A stretch of 64,000 nucleotides of DNA, taken from the NCBI RefSeq assembly GCF_003751085.1, contig NZ_RJJY01000002.1, forward strand, positions 2,294,001 to 2,358,000, given 5' to 3'. The stretch comes from Micromonospora sp. Llam0 (GTDB lineage Bacteria; Actinomycetota; Actinomycetes; Mycobacteriales; Micromonosporaceae). Positions 1-9,010 of the stretch are shown piece by piece (position 1 is the first letter of the stretch; each line of letters opens with the position of its first letter). The notes beneath the pieces are model-generated. The model saw only the letters and a list, made by a program, of their open reading frames with translations, had not been told where the DNA came from and made no database searches. The translations under genes were made by a program, and so were the position numbers.

Positions 1-781
1 CGGTGGTGGGCCGGGCGGTGCGGCGGTCGCGGTGCCGGATGGCCGGGCGCACGCCCGGCTGCTGCGGCACGCCGTCGCGGTCGGGGTCGTAGTGCGCGAT
101 GCCGCTGCGGTGCCGCTTGGCGGTGTACATCGCGCGGTCCGCGCGGCCGAGGCCGCCGCGCACGTCGCCGCCGGTGGCACGGCAGATACCGATGCTGAGC
201 CGCAGCGGAACCGGTGTGCCGTCGATCGTGACGGGTTCCCGAACGGCTGCGGCGAGGGCGTCGGCGAGTTGCTGCGGGGCGCGGGCGGAGATGAGGACGA
301 ACTCGTCACCGCCGAGCCGGGCCGCGACGTCGCCGTCGATGGTGACCGCGAGCAGGCGGTCGGCGACACCGGCGAGGTAGGCGTCCCCGAACTGATGGTC
401 ATGGCTGTTGTTGATGTCGTGCATGCCGTCGACGTCAACGACCGCCACGGTCAACTCCACGCCGGCGCGGGCGGCGAGGTGTTGCTCGGCGACCCGCCGC
501 ACGGGTAGCCCGGTGACGGGGTCGGTGTTGGCCTCGACCACTTCGGCTTCCAGCTCGGCGATGCGGCCGGTGGCCGTGTCCCGCTGCGTGCGGGCACGGA
601 TCATGCGGACGTCGGCCATGGCGATGAGGAACGCCAGCCAGGCGATGCCGAACAGGCCGGCGAACGCCGCCGCGTACGGCCGGGCGGTAAAGATCAGCGC
701 AAGGACGGCGGCTTGCGCGAGGCCGGTGGCAAGTAGTGACGGGCGACGAACAGCCGCGCGCAGATACGACGTGAGGGACAT
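1..781 (-). CDS. GGDEF-domain diguanylate cyclase, C-terminus off window
   Basis: Reads on the minus strand from ATG at 781 and runs off the left edge (about 260 codons visible). Residues about 20-60 hold two hydrophobic segments (LAQAAVLALIFTA and FAGLFGIAWLAFLIAMA), so the N-terminus is probably a two-helix membrane anchor. A helical linker follows, then a GGDEF domain with the DVDGMHDIN metal site and an intact RLGGDEFVLI signature, so cyclic-di-GMP synthesis is expected. The start is supported by GGAAGGAAG a few bases upstream. It is the last visible gene of the minus-strand conjugation block; GGDEF proteins are common cargo of actinobacterial transfer elements (family knowledge). Whether it acts in transfer control is inference. 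Confidence 0.85.
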   Translation of the reverse strand, partial: MSLTSYLRAAVRRPSLLATGLAQAAVLALIFTARPYAAAFAGLFGIAWLAFLIAMADVRMIRARTQRDTATGRIAELEAEVVEANTDPVTGLPVRRVAEQHLAARAGVELTVAVVDVDGMHDINNSHDHQFGDAYLAGVADRLLAVTIDGDVAARLGGDEFVLISARAPQQLADALAAAVREPVTIDGTPVPLRLSIGICRATGGDVRGGLGRADRAMYTAKRHRSGIAHYDPDRDGVPQQPGVRPAIRHRDRRTARPTT

Positions 782-1225
782 GGGCGGGCTTCCTTCCCGA
801 GCAGGGGCGGACACGAAAGAGGCGGACCGACAAGCTGGTCCGCCTTGCGGGTGCGGGATGGCCGGGTTTGCTGAGGGAGCCGCGTGTCCAACGCCTTGAC
901 AAGACCGTGGGCGCCAGCCGGGCCGACGGTCTGCGGGGTGTCGCCCAACGCGTCGAACAGCCTGGTGACGTGGCGGCGACGCCGGTCGGCGAGGGCGCGG
1001 CGTCCCCGCCGAAGGTACGGCGGGAGTTGGCTCGGGCGGCGGCCGGCGAAGTCGCCGTGAACGGGGAAGGAGCCGTGTCCGTCGATGGCGAATCCCCCGC
1101 AGTAGCGGACGATGGTGACGAACTCCCGCCGCATGACGACGGGTCGGCTGCTGCGCCGGCGCCAGGCGTGGACGAAGGGACCCGATGATGTCGATGACCG
1201 TGTGGACCGTCAGGTGGATCGCCAT
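694..1225 (-). pseudogene. element protein of unknown function, probable 1-nt frameshift
   Basis: Two minus-strand reading frames look coding and abut. The first begins at ATG 1225 (MAIHLTVHTVIDIIGS). The second carries FVHAWRRRSS, then MRREFVTIVRYCGGF and continues to a stop at 694, with codons strongly GC-rich at the third position. They would join into one protein if the run of three G's on the plus strand at 1177-1179 were one base shorter. The gene overlaps the start of the GGDEF gene by about 88 bases. I do not recognise a family. It may be a real decay event, a sequencing error, or a shorter gene starting at ATG 1134. Confidence 0.45.
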
Positions 1226-1436
1226 GTCAGGCCTTTGCTGAGGCGGCGGATCCGTGAGCGGATGGGCATGACGCGCTTCCCTTCCACGATGGCTGCGGGT
1301 CGCCGCCGGAACGGCTGGCGTTCGGTGGCGGCCCGTACGGCACGGCGAGGGAACGTGTTCAGACCTGCCGCGTGGCCGCAGGCGGGTAATCGGAGAGGGC
1401 GAGCCGGGTCACGGTTCGCCTTCTCCGTATCGAGGT

Positions 1437-2099
1437 TTATGAGGTGGCGACTGCCACGAGGTGGTCGCGAGGGCTGAGGGTGTTCAGGTGGTGTTGTGCG
1501 GATTCGAGGTAGGACAGGCGGTCGGCGAGCCGATCGGCAGTGGCCGCCAGGTGGCGGCCGTCGAGGGTGATGACGCCGTCACTCGGGACAGCGGTGAGCA
1601 GCCCGAGATGGGCGTAGGCGTGTGCGCCGGCCTGGAACGCTTCGAGCTGGTTGGTCGGCAGCGCCGTGACTTTGTTGGGTAGGGCGTTGTAGGTGCGCAT
1701 CGCGGCGATCCTGGGCTGGGCCAGGTAGTGCTGCCGGGCCTTGGCGAGGCTGTACTTGTGCGGTTCGCCGCGGTGCCGGTCGACGAAGTGCCAGTACGGT
1801 TGGGCGGGCCGGGTGCCGGCGACGACGTGCTGCCAAATGTTCCAGCGGTGCCAGTAGGCGTCGCGGGCGGTGGTACGCATGGTGTCGAGGTCGAGTAGGT
1901 GCAGCGGGCCGCCTGCGGCGGTGTCGTGCCAGGGCCGCACGAGGCTTCCGCGGCGCCAGCGGGTGGTGATCGGGAAGTGTCCGGCGGGGCCGGCGCTGGT
2001 CCAGGGGGTCGACGCGAGTCGGGCGGCGGCGGTGGTGGCCAGTTGGTCGGTGGGCGTGTCCTTGGACAGGCACACAACGACCACGAAGGTCTTGGGCAT
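1437..2099 (-). CDS. conserved hypothetical protein of conjugative element
   Basis: A 220-residue protein on the minus strand. I place the start at ATG 2099 (MPKTFVVVVCLSKDT) because GGAGAC lies at proper distance upstream, although the frame stays open to 2366. The opening is a hydrophobic strand-like segment, followed by a Trp/His-rich middle (YWHRWNIWQHVV, YWHFVDRHRGEPHKY). The C-terminal half is Ala/Leu-rich and probably helical. No signal peptide or membrane segment is seen. It lies downstream of the replication-relaxation gene in the same orientation, so it is probably part of the same element module. Function unknown. Confidence 0.7.
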   Translation of the reverse strand: MPKTFVVVVCLSKDTPTDQLATTAAARLASTPWTSAGPAGHFPITTRWRRGSLVRPWHDTAAGGPLHLLDLDTMRTTARDAYWHRWNIWQHVVAGTRPAQPYWHFVDRHRGEPHKYSLAKARQHYLAQPRIAAMRTYNALPNKVTALPTNQLEAFQAGAHAYAHLGLLTAVPSDGVITLDGRHLAATADRLADRLSYLESAQHHLNTLSPRDHLVAVATS

Positions 2100-2396
2100 G
2101 GTTGTCTCCGACGTTGAGTCATAGGGCGCGCGAGGTTGGCCTCCGCGCGAGGGCGTGGGTGAGAAGGCGACCGGAAGGCCGGTCGCGGCCGGCGCGGGCA
2201 TGACCGCAGGCTGCGGCGGGCGCGGCGCGGGGCCGGAAGTGGTGCACGGTGGTGCGGGTGGGCGGGGTGCCGACGGGCGGGGGCAGGCCGACCGGCCGAA
2301 GCGGGTGGGCGGTTGCGACCGCGGTCGTGGGCGACTGCGCCCGGCGGGTGATGCATGGGGGTTCAATAAAATTGAGGCTTCACCGTAGCCCGGCGG

Positions 2397-2518
2397 CCCA
2401 ACAGCAGCTCCGACGGCCGATCATGACGTTCATGGCTCTGACCTGCGGTGTTGGGTGATGAGCCCGGCGAGTCTGCTGAGCGCGCGTGCACTGTTGGGTA
2501 AGACGATGAGCTGTTGGG
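2397..2518. repeat. TGTTGGG motif cluster 1
   Basis: Four copies of the heptamer TGTTGGG or its complement lie here: 2397-2403 (minus), 2449-2455, 2492-2498 and 2512-2518 (plus). Same-strand spacings are 43 and 20 bp, close to four and two helical turns. See the motif finding for the full set. Confidence 0.7.
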
Positions 2519-2627
2519 CGAACCGCCAGCGTCTCCGCGCCTGTTCGGAGCGCTGGGTAGCCGTAGCGGATTGCTTCGGTGGAGTCTGTCTGTCCGGGCC
2601 GCCGGGGATGGCTTCCTGCAGGTTCAT
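2430..2627 (-). CDS. possible small basic protein
   Basis: A 65-residue minus-strand ORF from ATG 2627 (MNLQEAIPGGPDRQ) to a stop at 2430. It is rich in Arg and Gln and ends RLAGLITQHRRSEP. The frame remains open much further upstream, but that part is of low complexity. No convincing ribosome binding site is seen, and the ORF spans part of the TGTTGGG cluster, so it may be fortuitous. Confidence 0.25.
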   Translation of the reverse strand: MNLQEAIPGGPDRQTPPKQSATATQRSEQARRRWRFAQQLIVLPNSARALSRLAGLITQHRRSEP

Positions 2628-3225
2628 ACGGCTGCTGCGACCCCAAGTCCTCATCCGACGGACAGTGGCGGTGTGGGGTTGAGGGCCTGGGGTCGGCGCA
2701 GGGCGGAGCGCGGCGCGGCGGGTGGGCCGTGACCGAAAGAGGCTGCCAGCAGGAGTGATGATCATGTAGCAGAGCGTGATGGATGGCCGATCTGAGTGCG
2801 AACGGCGATGGAGGAAGGGGATCTGCGAGGTGATCGGGCCATCCAGATCTGACCGATGAGCGCGCGGGTAGGCGCAGCGGCCCGCCCAGCGATCCCCCGC
2901 CGTGCCGTCGCGTGCGGCGTCAACCAGGCTGACGACGAGTGGTGGATATGCCGGACGGCAGGTGGTTCGTCGTGCGGCTACACCTCCGGCGGCGCGCCCC
3001 ATGGCACGTTTGCCGACGACATGCCGCCACACGACGCTCCGCTTTGAGGACTCGGGAACGGAACGTGGGCTGCCTTGATGGGTGCACACATCTGGCGAGT
3101 CGCGCCATCCACAACCAGATCAGAAGAGAGGCATTTCGCCGGCTGCTCCGCGGACTCGGGAGGCCGATCACCTCGCGGCAACGCCATGGCCATTTGTCGC
3201 TCAGATTGGCCGTCTATTCGCCGAG
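2628..3225. other. gap without supported gene
   Basis: About 600 bases between the possible small ORF and the replication-relaxation gene. Several reading frames are open on both strands, as expected at this GC content, but none has a clear start, codon bias or recognisable motif. The sequence is somewhat less GC-rich than its neighbours. I see no gene in it; it could hold promoter or transfer-origin sequence. Confidence 0.5.
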
Positions 3226-4197
3226 TCACAGGATCGGCTGGAGTGGATGGTCGTGGGGTTGCGGTGGACCGGGATTGAGCGGTCCGGGTTGTTCGTGGCT
3301 GCTGGGGAGCTCGGCCAGGGTGAGCCGGTGGCGGCCGTTGCGGGCCACCCGCCATACCGGTCCGGCCGGGTTCGATCCGGCCTCGGGTGAGGTGGTCGCG
3401 ATGGTGAGGCTGGGCTCGGGCCGTTCCGCGAGCTTGCGATGCAGGTTCTGCTCGCGGGCGCGGTTGGGCAGCACGAACAGTACCGGGTAGGTGGGTCCGC
3501 CTTCGGCGTGTAGCCGCCGGTGCGAGGCCAGGCGTTCGGTCAGGCGCCGCAGCGGTTCGGTTCCCCGGTCCAGTTCGAGGTGGAAGCCGGTGCTGGTCTG
3601 CCCGTCGACCCAGACGCCGTGGCCGTCGGGGTGGATGCGGCGTCCGAATGCCGCGGCGGTGCTGCGTTCGCCCCACCAGCGGACCAGGCCGGTGCCGGGG
3701 TGGCGACGGGCGTGGGCGAGCAGGTCGACGAAGAACTGGTTCGCGGCGAGCAAGTGTTCCAGCATCGGGGTGGCGTAGATGCGGTCTTGGCGTTCCCGCA
3801 GGGCCTTCGCGGTTGGTGGAGTCTCGTCGGTGGCGAGGGCCATGTAGCGGGCCGAGAAAAGTCCGGGTACCCAGCAGACCGGGTTGGGTGCGCCGGGGCG
3901 GGTGCGGACGAACCGGTCAACGAAGGCGAGTTTGCGAAGGGCGTGTAGGCGGTGGCGGCAGGTGGTCGGGTTGGTGAAGAGGATCGCGGTGAGCTGGTCG
4001 GTGGTCAGGGTGGTGTGTTCGTGCAGGAGGGAGGCGATCGCGTAGTCGCGGGGCCGCAGTCGGTGGGAGATGTCGATGAGGGTATGAGCGGGGCCGATGG
4101 TGCGGGCGGCTGAGTTCGTGCGGAGCACGACTAGTTGCCGGCTCCCCGGTAGAGAGTTCCCCTGGGGGAATTGTCGGGCGTCGTCGGCGGCGGGCAT
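3226..4197 (-). CDS. replication-relaxation family protein
   Basis: A 323-residue protein starting at ATG 4197, preceded by a strong AGGAGG. After a variable N-terminus comes a winged-helix-like segment, RDYAIASLLHEHTTLTT then QLTAILF, followed by a central conserved part (LEHLLAANQFFVDLLAHAR, WWGER) that resembles the replication-relaxation family (PF13814 type) found on Streptomyces and Micromonospora plasmids and integrative elements. Such proteins are thought to act in plasmid replication or relaxation (family knowledge). It follows the coupling-protein gene, separated by a hairpin and part of the TGTTGGG cluster, and belongs to the conjugation module. Confidence 0.75.
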   Translation of the reverse strand: MPAADDARQFPQGNSLPGSRQLVVLRTNSAARTIGPAHTLIDISHRLRPRDYAIASLLHEHTTLTTDQLTAILFTNPTTCRHRLHALRKLAFVDRFVRTRPGAPNPVCWVPGLFSARYMALATDETPPTAKALRERQDRIYATPMLEHLLAANQFFVDLLAHARRHPGTGLVRWWGERSTAAAFGRRIHPDGHGVWVDGQTSTGFHLELDRGTEPLRRLTERLASHRRLHAEGGPTYPVLFVLPNRAREQNLHRKLAERPEPSLTIATTSPEAGSNPAGPVWRVARNGRHRLTLAELPSSHEQPGPLNPGPPQPHDHPLQPIL

Positions 4198-4228
4198 GGT
4201 GCCTCCTAGCTGGGGTGTTGGGTGGGTG

Positions 4229-4269
4229 GGCCCGGCCTGGCCCCGGCAGTGCGGGGCTGAGGCCGGGCC
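4229..4269. terminator. GC-rich hairpin between coupling protein and relaxation gene
   Basis: Arms GGCCCGGCCT (4229-4238) and AGGCCGGGCC (4260-4269) are perfectly complementary, with a second nested GCCCCG/CGGGGC pair between them. It lies just upstream of the relaxation-gene ribosome binding site on the minus strand. It could be a terminator for the coupling-protein transcript or an attenuator. Confidence 0.45.
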
Positions 4270-4570
4270 GGGCTGCGGTCTGGCTCGGTGGCCGGGCTGA
4301 GGCCGGATGTGATCCCGCGCTGGCCGTCCGCCGGTGCTGGTCGATGTCCGGCTCGGGGTGCGCCTTCGGTCAGTGGCTGGTGGCATCGCCTGGGGCATGT
4401 GGAAGGCTCGGGCCGCTGGCGCGGACCGCAGGTGTCTGGTGTGCACGGCGATGCCGTCGGCGGGGACGCCGGGTTGGTGGTTGTCGGCTGCGCGGACCGG
4501 GCGTGCGGCTCAGCCGGATGGTTCGAGGTGGCCGGGGCGCCGGTACTCACCGGGCGAGAGGTGCCGCACC

Positions 4571-4650
4571 TGTTGGGTTACGGTGTGTTTCTTTCGTTGT
4601 CTGTTGGGTCGTTCGATGGGTCTGTTGGGCTTGGTCCGTGCGCTGTTGGG
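4571..4650 (+). repeat. TGTTGGG motif cluster 2
   Basis: Four direct copies of TGTTGGG at 4571, 4602, 4623 and 4644, spaced 31, 21 and 21 bp (about three, two and two helical turns). Most of the cluster overlaps the low-complexity C-terminal codons of the VirD4-like gene, read on the other strand. Confidence 0.75.
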
Positions 4651-7127
4651 TCGTTGTCGACGCCAGCGAGCTGGGCGATTGCCGCCTGCTTGCCGCTCTT
4701 GATGGTGACGGCTGCGGCGGCGGCCTGCCGGACCGCGGTCGCCTCGCCGGCCAGTGGCCTGGGCGGGTTGGTGTGTAGCGTGAATGCTGCGGTTTCGCGA
4801 CCGTCGACGACGAGGCGGCACGCGGCCCGGTAGGCGTCCATGTGGCTGAGGTCGTGCTCGTCGAGTTCGGGCCGGGTGTGCCGGGCGAGTTGGTGCGCGT
4901 CCTCCGGCGCGCACGAGAAGAAGATTTTGCTGCGGGCGTTGGCGCTGATGGCGAGTTGGGTGTCGCGCGGCATCTGGGCGAGGTTCTGGTGTGCGAGGAC
5001 CATGCCGAAGTGGTAGCCGCGGGCTTCGGCGAGCATGTCGCCGATGGAGCCGGGCAGGGTCAGGAAGTTGTGTGCTTCGTCGATGTAGCAGACGGTGTCG
5101 CGGCGTTGGGGCTCGGGCAGCCGGACGCGGCCGGTGGCGGCCTGCCAGGCGGAGGCGAGGACGAACGAGCCCATCAGCCGGGCGGTTTCCTCTCCGATCT
5201 GCCCTTTGGGTAGCCGGGCGAGCAGGATGCCGCCGTCGAGGACCCGGCGCATGTCGAACGAGCTTCTCGGGGCGCCGAAGGTGCGGCGTGGGAAGTCCCG
5301 CAGCAGCACCGAGCGCAGCCGCGACAGTAGCGGCGCGATGACCTGGGACCGCAGCATGACCGGCGCCGTCTCGTACCACTCCCAGAACCCTCGCAGGCCT
5401 TCGGGATCGTCGAGGTCGGCGGTGAAGTTGTACCGGAATTTGCGGTCTTGCAGCAGTGACGGGATCAGCGTCAGCGTCGCGTTCGACTTGCGTAGCAGGG
5501 TCAGGCACGCGACCCGCAGCACGTCGTCCATGCGTGGGCCCCAGTGCTTGGCGAAGATCTTGCCGAAGATGGAGACGACGTTGTCGACGAGCAGGTCGTG
5601 GTCGGTGCCAGCGAGGGGGTTGAGAGTGACGCCGGCGGGCTGGTCGGGGTCGATGAGGACGAGCCGGTTGGCCAGCTTCGCCGGGATCCGGTCGAGCAGG
5701 TCGATGATGAGGTCGCCTTTGGGGTCGATGACGATCGTGCCGCGCCGGGCGTGGATGTCGTCGAGGATCATGTTGAGCAGCAGAGTGCTCTTCCCACTGC
5801 CGGTGGAGCCGAGTACGTGCAGGTGCTGCCGGGCGTCGGGCACCTTCAACGCGACGCTGTGCCCGCCGATCTCCGCCCGGCCGAGCACCTTCGTACCTCG
5901 GCCGCCGAACGGCACGGCCACCGGGGCCGGCATCGGCTTGGCTCTGGCGCGGTCCAGACCGGGCACCGCGATGTCCTGCGGCAGCGCGGCGATGCTGGCC
6001 AGTTCGTCGGTGTTGAGCAGGAAGCCCCGGCGGAACACTCGGGCGTCCAGCACCTGCGCGGGGCGGGTGATCCGGAGGCGACGCAGCCGGTTACGGCCGG
6101 TCCACATCCCGAACGCGGACGCTATCGTGTGGGCGAGGGTGACCAGCCGAGGTTTCAGGTCCTCGGGCTTGCTGTCGCGGGGATTGCTGTGCGCGACCGC
6201 GTAGCGGATTGCCACCTCCCACTGGATGCCGGCGAGCTTGTCGACGCCGGCGCGGCCGTCGCGCTCACGCTGCGGGTCGGCGCCGGGCAGCACCGCGCTG
6301 CGGCCCGGCTGGTAGGTGGCGCGGCGGGTGGGGCCGAACAGTTCCATCACCAGGTCGAGGGCGAGCCGCAGCCAGGTGGCCGGGTCGAGCAAGGCGCGCG
6401 GCGGCCTGCCGGTCCGCAGCGCCTGCACGCCACGGCGCAGCCGGCGGACCTGCCGCGCGGTGGCGGGCCGTGCCAGGACCTGTACGCACGCGGACTCGGC
6501 CGCGTGCAGTCCGGACGCGGCGGCGATCAGGGTCCGCATCGGGTCGGCGTCGTGGTCAGTCTCCAGCGGGAACCAGGCCGGCAGGATCGGCGCCAGCGCG
6601 CCGCCGACGGTCACCGCGTCGGCCGGCACCGGCGGGGCCGCGTCGACCACGGTGCACGCGGCGCCGGGCCACGCCCCTCGTACTGCCGCCTGGATGGGGC
6701 CGGTCTGCAGTGTGCCGGGCACCCACACCGTGATGGATAGTTGGCGGCCGGTCCACCGGTACTCGACGGCGATGTGAGCGCGGCCGTCGCGCAGCCGGCG
6801 ACGCCAGCCGACGTGCAGGATCTCGGCCATGGTCGCCCAGAACGCGGCGGTGCCGGACGGATCGACCTCCGGCGGCGGGGTGATGATCAGGCACGTGGCG
6901 TGGCGGGCCATCATCTGCTGCCGCCACCGTGCGTGGGCCACCCGGGCTGCGAGGGCAGCGGCCAGGACGACGGCGGCGACGCCGAGCAGCCACGGCCGCT
7001 GCGCGCACCAGGTGACGGCCGCGCTGGTGGTGTCGAGGAGCCATTGCGACGGGGCCGGTAGGTCCGGTGGCACCGGTGACGGCGGCGGCGTGACGCCGGG
7101 GGGCGAGGGGATGGTTGGCGGATTCAT
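4578..7127 (-). CDS. VirD4/TraG-type coupling ATPase
   Basis: An 849-residue protein from ATG 7127. The order is a Pro-rich start, a membrane segment near residue 45-62 (RPWLLGVAAVVLAAALAA), a long cytoplasmic region, then a FtsK/TraG-like motor domain. The Walker A motif is LGSTGSGKSTLLL and the Walker B strand is DTVCYIDEAHNF; MVLAHQNLAQMP matches the sensor region of coupling proteins. The C-terminus is Asn/Pro/Thr-rich and disordered-looking. Such ATPases link the relaxosome to the secretion channel and pump DNA (family knowledge). It lies downstream of the VirB4 gene after a strong hairpin. No relaxase is visible in the window. Confidence 0.85.
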   Translation of the reverse strand: MNPPTIPSPPGVTPPPSPVPPDLPAPSQWLLDTTSAAVTWCAQRPWLLGVAAVVLAAALAARVAHARWRQQMMARHATCLIITPPPEVDPSGTAAFWATMAEILHVGWRRRLRDGRAHIAVEYRWTGRQLSITVWVPGTLQTGPIQAAVRGAWPGAACTVVDAAPPVPADAVTVGGALAPILPAWFPLETDHDADPMRTLIAAASGLHAAESACVQVLARPATARQVRRLRRGVQALRTGRPPRALLDPATWLRLALDLVMELFGPTRRATYQPGRSAVLPGADPQRERDGRAGVDKLAGIQWEVAIRYAVAHSNPRDSKPEDLKPRLVTLAHTIASAFGMWTGRNRLRRLRITRPAQVLDARVFRRGFLLNTDELASIAALPQDIAVPGLDRARAKPMPAPVAVPFGGRGTKVLGRAEIGGHSVALKVPDARQHLHVLGSTGSGKSTLLLNMILDDIHARRGTIVIDPKGDLIIDLLDRIPAKLANRLVLIDPDQPAGVTLNPLAGTDHDLLVDNVVSIFGKIFAKHWGPRMDDVLRVACLTLLRKSNATLTLIPSLLQDRKFRYNFTADLDDPEGLRGFWEWYETAPVMLRSQVIAPLLSRLRSVLLRDFPRRTFGAPRSSFDMRRVLDGGILLARLPKGQIGEETARLMGSFVLASAWQAATGRVRLPEPQRRDTVCYIDEAHNFLTLPGSIGDMLAEARGYHFGMVLAHQNLAQMPRDTQLAISANARSKIFFSCAPEDAHQLARHTRPELDEHDLSHMDAYRAACRLVVDGRETAAFTLHTNPPRPLAGEATAVRQAAAAAVTIKSGKQAAIAQLAGVDNDPTAHGPSPTDPSNDPTDNERNTP

Positions 7128-7151
7128 GGGATTGCCCTTCCGGTACGGAAC

Positions 7152-7188
7152 GAGGGGTGGGACACGCCAGCGGCGTGTCCCACCCCTC
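7152..7188. terminator. 17-bp perfect hairpin between virB4 and virD4 genes
   Basis: Bases 7152-7168 and 7172-7188 form a perfect 17-bp inverted repeat with a 3-base loop in the 92-base gap between the VirB4 stop and the VirD4 start. No U-tract is seen on either strand. It may be an intrinsic terminator, a processing site or an attenuator that sets different levels of VirB4 and VirD4 from one transcript. Confidence 0.65.
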
Positions 7189-7219
7189 CAGTGGATGTGA
7201 TGGAGGCGTTGAATGGTGT

Positions 7220-9010
7220 TCAGTCGTCGTCGGTGAGTTCCAGATCCCCTACGCAGAGACGGTGCTCTTTCTTCGACGCCACGGCCTGGAAGCTGACCCG
7301 GTGCGTGCCCGCGAGCAGGAGACCTTCGCCGCGGCGGGCGCCGAGCAGCAGCCGGGCCTCGCCGGCGGTCAGCCCGAACACGTCAGCGACGACATCCACC
7401 GCCTGCGGGGCCTGCCGCAGCAAGATCTGGGTGGCCGCGTTGGCGATCACCACCTGGCCAAGGTCGGAGCCGAGCAGGTCACCCACGTCCTGGGTGATGA
7501 CGGCCAACCCGGCCCGGCGTTTGCGTGCGCTCTTGGCCAGCCGGGACAGGAACTTCGCGCCCTCCCCGTCCCTGAGCAGGGTCCAGGCCTCGTCGACGAA
7601 GACGAGCCGGCGGGGCGGGTTCGCCGACCACACGGCCGGGGCGTCGACGTCGCGCCAGATCGCGTCGAGCGCCAGCAGCATGCCCGGAGCGCGGAGTTCG
7701 TCGGCCAGGTGCCGGGTGGACCAGGCGATCATTTGCCCGGACGGCACGCTGGTAGTAGGGCCGTCGAACATCTCCTTGAACGACCCCGTGGTCCAAGGAG
7801 TGAGCCGGGCTGCGAGGGTCTGCGCCGCCTCGGTGCCCTGCTCGACCAGAGCCGCCGCCACGTCGCGCAGCAGCGGCGCCTGCCTGCGCCAGGTAGCCGG
7901 GTCGTTGGAGATCCCGGCGGCGTCGTACGCGGTGTTGATCGCCTTGTCGAGCGCGGCCCGTTCCGACGGCGGCGGCTGCTGCCCGAGCAACACCGCGATC
8001 AGGGTGTGCAGGAACAGCGCCCGGTAAGTGCGTGCCTGCGGCCTGCGGTCGGCGGGCGGGATGTCGAGCGGGTTGAGGCGCACCCCGCCGACGCCCAGGG
8101 CGATGGTGACCCCGCCGACCGCCTCGGTGAGCCGGATGTACTCGTTGTCCGGGTCGATCACCGCGACGTGCACCCCATCGGCCAGCGACCGCAACACTTC
8201 GAGCTTGATGAAGTAGCTCTTGCCGGCCCCGGACCGGGCGAGGACGACACTGTTGGCGTTGTGTTGGCTCCAGCGGTCCCACCACACGACGCCGTTGGAG
8301 TCGGGGTTGAGTCCGTACAGCATGCCCCCAGCGGGGCCGGACTCTCCCGGCAGCGGTGCCGGCAGGTCCGCCGACGCCAACGGAAACGCGGTCGCGATGG
8401 CGTCGGTGTCCATCACCCGCCGGATGCCGAGGGTGTCGGTGGCCAGCGGCAGGGTGGTCAGCCAGCCCTGCAGCTGTCGCCAGGTCGCCGGCTGCGTGTC
8501 CAGTAGCACCGACGCCGCGGTGGCCCGTACGTGGGCGACTGCCTCGTCCAGCTCGTCCAGGGTCGGGGCGTGCACGCACAGGTACAGTCCGACGCGGAAC
8601 AGCCTCGACTGGCCGCGGGCGATCCGGTCGGCCAACTCGGCGGCGTCCTCCGTGGCGGCCTCGGTGATCGGATCAGCGAGGCGGCCCTTCCCTGCGTCGT
8701 CGCGCCGGTTGGACTCCAACCGTGCCCGCTGGCGCCGCAGCCGCGCGGCGGCCACCTGCGGGGCGAGCGGGTCGATGTAGACGACGACGTCGAGGCGGCC
8801 GGGCCATGCCAGCAGCGGATCCAGCCAGGCGCCGCCGACCTCGGCCGGGTACCCGGTGACGATCAACGTGGCGGCGTAGCCGTCGCCGACCGTGATGTGT
8901 CGGGGGCTGTTCTCGACCGTGGCCGGCCCCAGAACCGACGCGAGCCCGGCCGACACGGCCGGGCTCGCGGGGGTTGCGCTGTCCGATCGCCTTCTCGTCG
9001 GTAGTTTCAT
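7220..9010 (-). CDS. VirB4-type conjugation ATPase
   Basis: A 596-residue protein from ATG 9010. Residues about 60-200 resemble the N-terminal VirB4 domain. Walker A is VVLARSGAGKSYFIKLE with Walker B LVFVDEAWTLL, followed by VITQDVGDLLGS, as in VirB4 and TraE homologues. It supplies energy for pilus and channel assembly at the inner face of the membrane (family knowledge). The start overlaps the upstream PrgI gene by four bases, so the two are translationally coupled. An 11-bp perfect hairpin (arms 8941-8951 and 8957-8967) lies within the first 25 codons and might modulate translation. Confidence 0.88.
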   Translation of the reverse strand: MKLPTRRRSDSATPASPAVSAGLASVLGPATVENSPRHITVGDGYAATLIVTGYPAEVGGAWLDPLLAWPGRLDVVVYIDPLAPQVAAARLRRQRARLESNRRDDAGKGRLADPITEAATEDAAELADRIARGQSRLFRVGLYLCVHAPTLDELDEAVAHVRATAASVLLDTQPATWRQLQGWLTTLPLATDTLGIRRVMDTDAIATAFPLASADLPAPLPGESGPAGGMLYGLNPDSNGVVWWDRWSQHNANSVVLARSGAGKSYFIKLEVLRSLADGVHVAVIDPDNEYIRLTEAVGGVTIALGVGGVRLNPLDIPPADRRPQARTYRALFLHTLIAVLLGQQPPPSERAALDKAINTAYDAAGISNDPATWRRQAPLLRDVAAALVEQGTEAAQTLAARLTPWTTGSFKEMFDGPTTSVPSGQMIAWSTRHLADELRAPGMLLALDAIWRDVDAPAVWSANPPRRLVFVDEAWTLLRDGEGAKFLSRLAKSARKRRAGLAVITQDVGDLLGSDLGQVVIANAATQILLRQAPQAVDVVADVFGLTAGEARLLLGARRGEGLLLAGTHRVSFQAVASKKEHRLCVGDLELTDDD

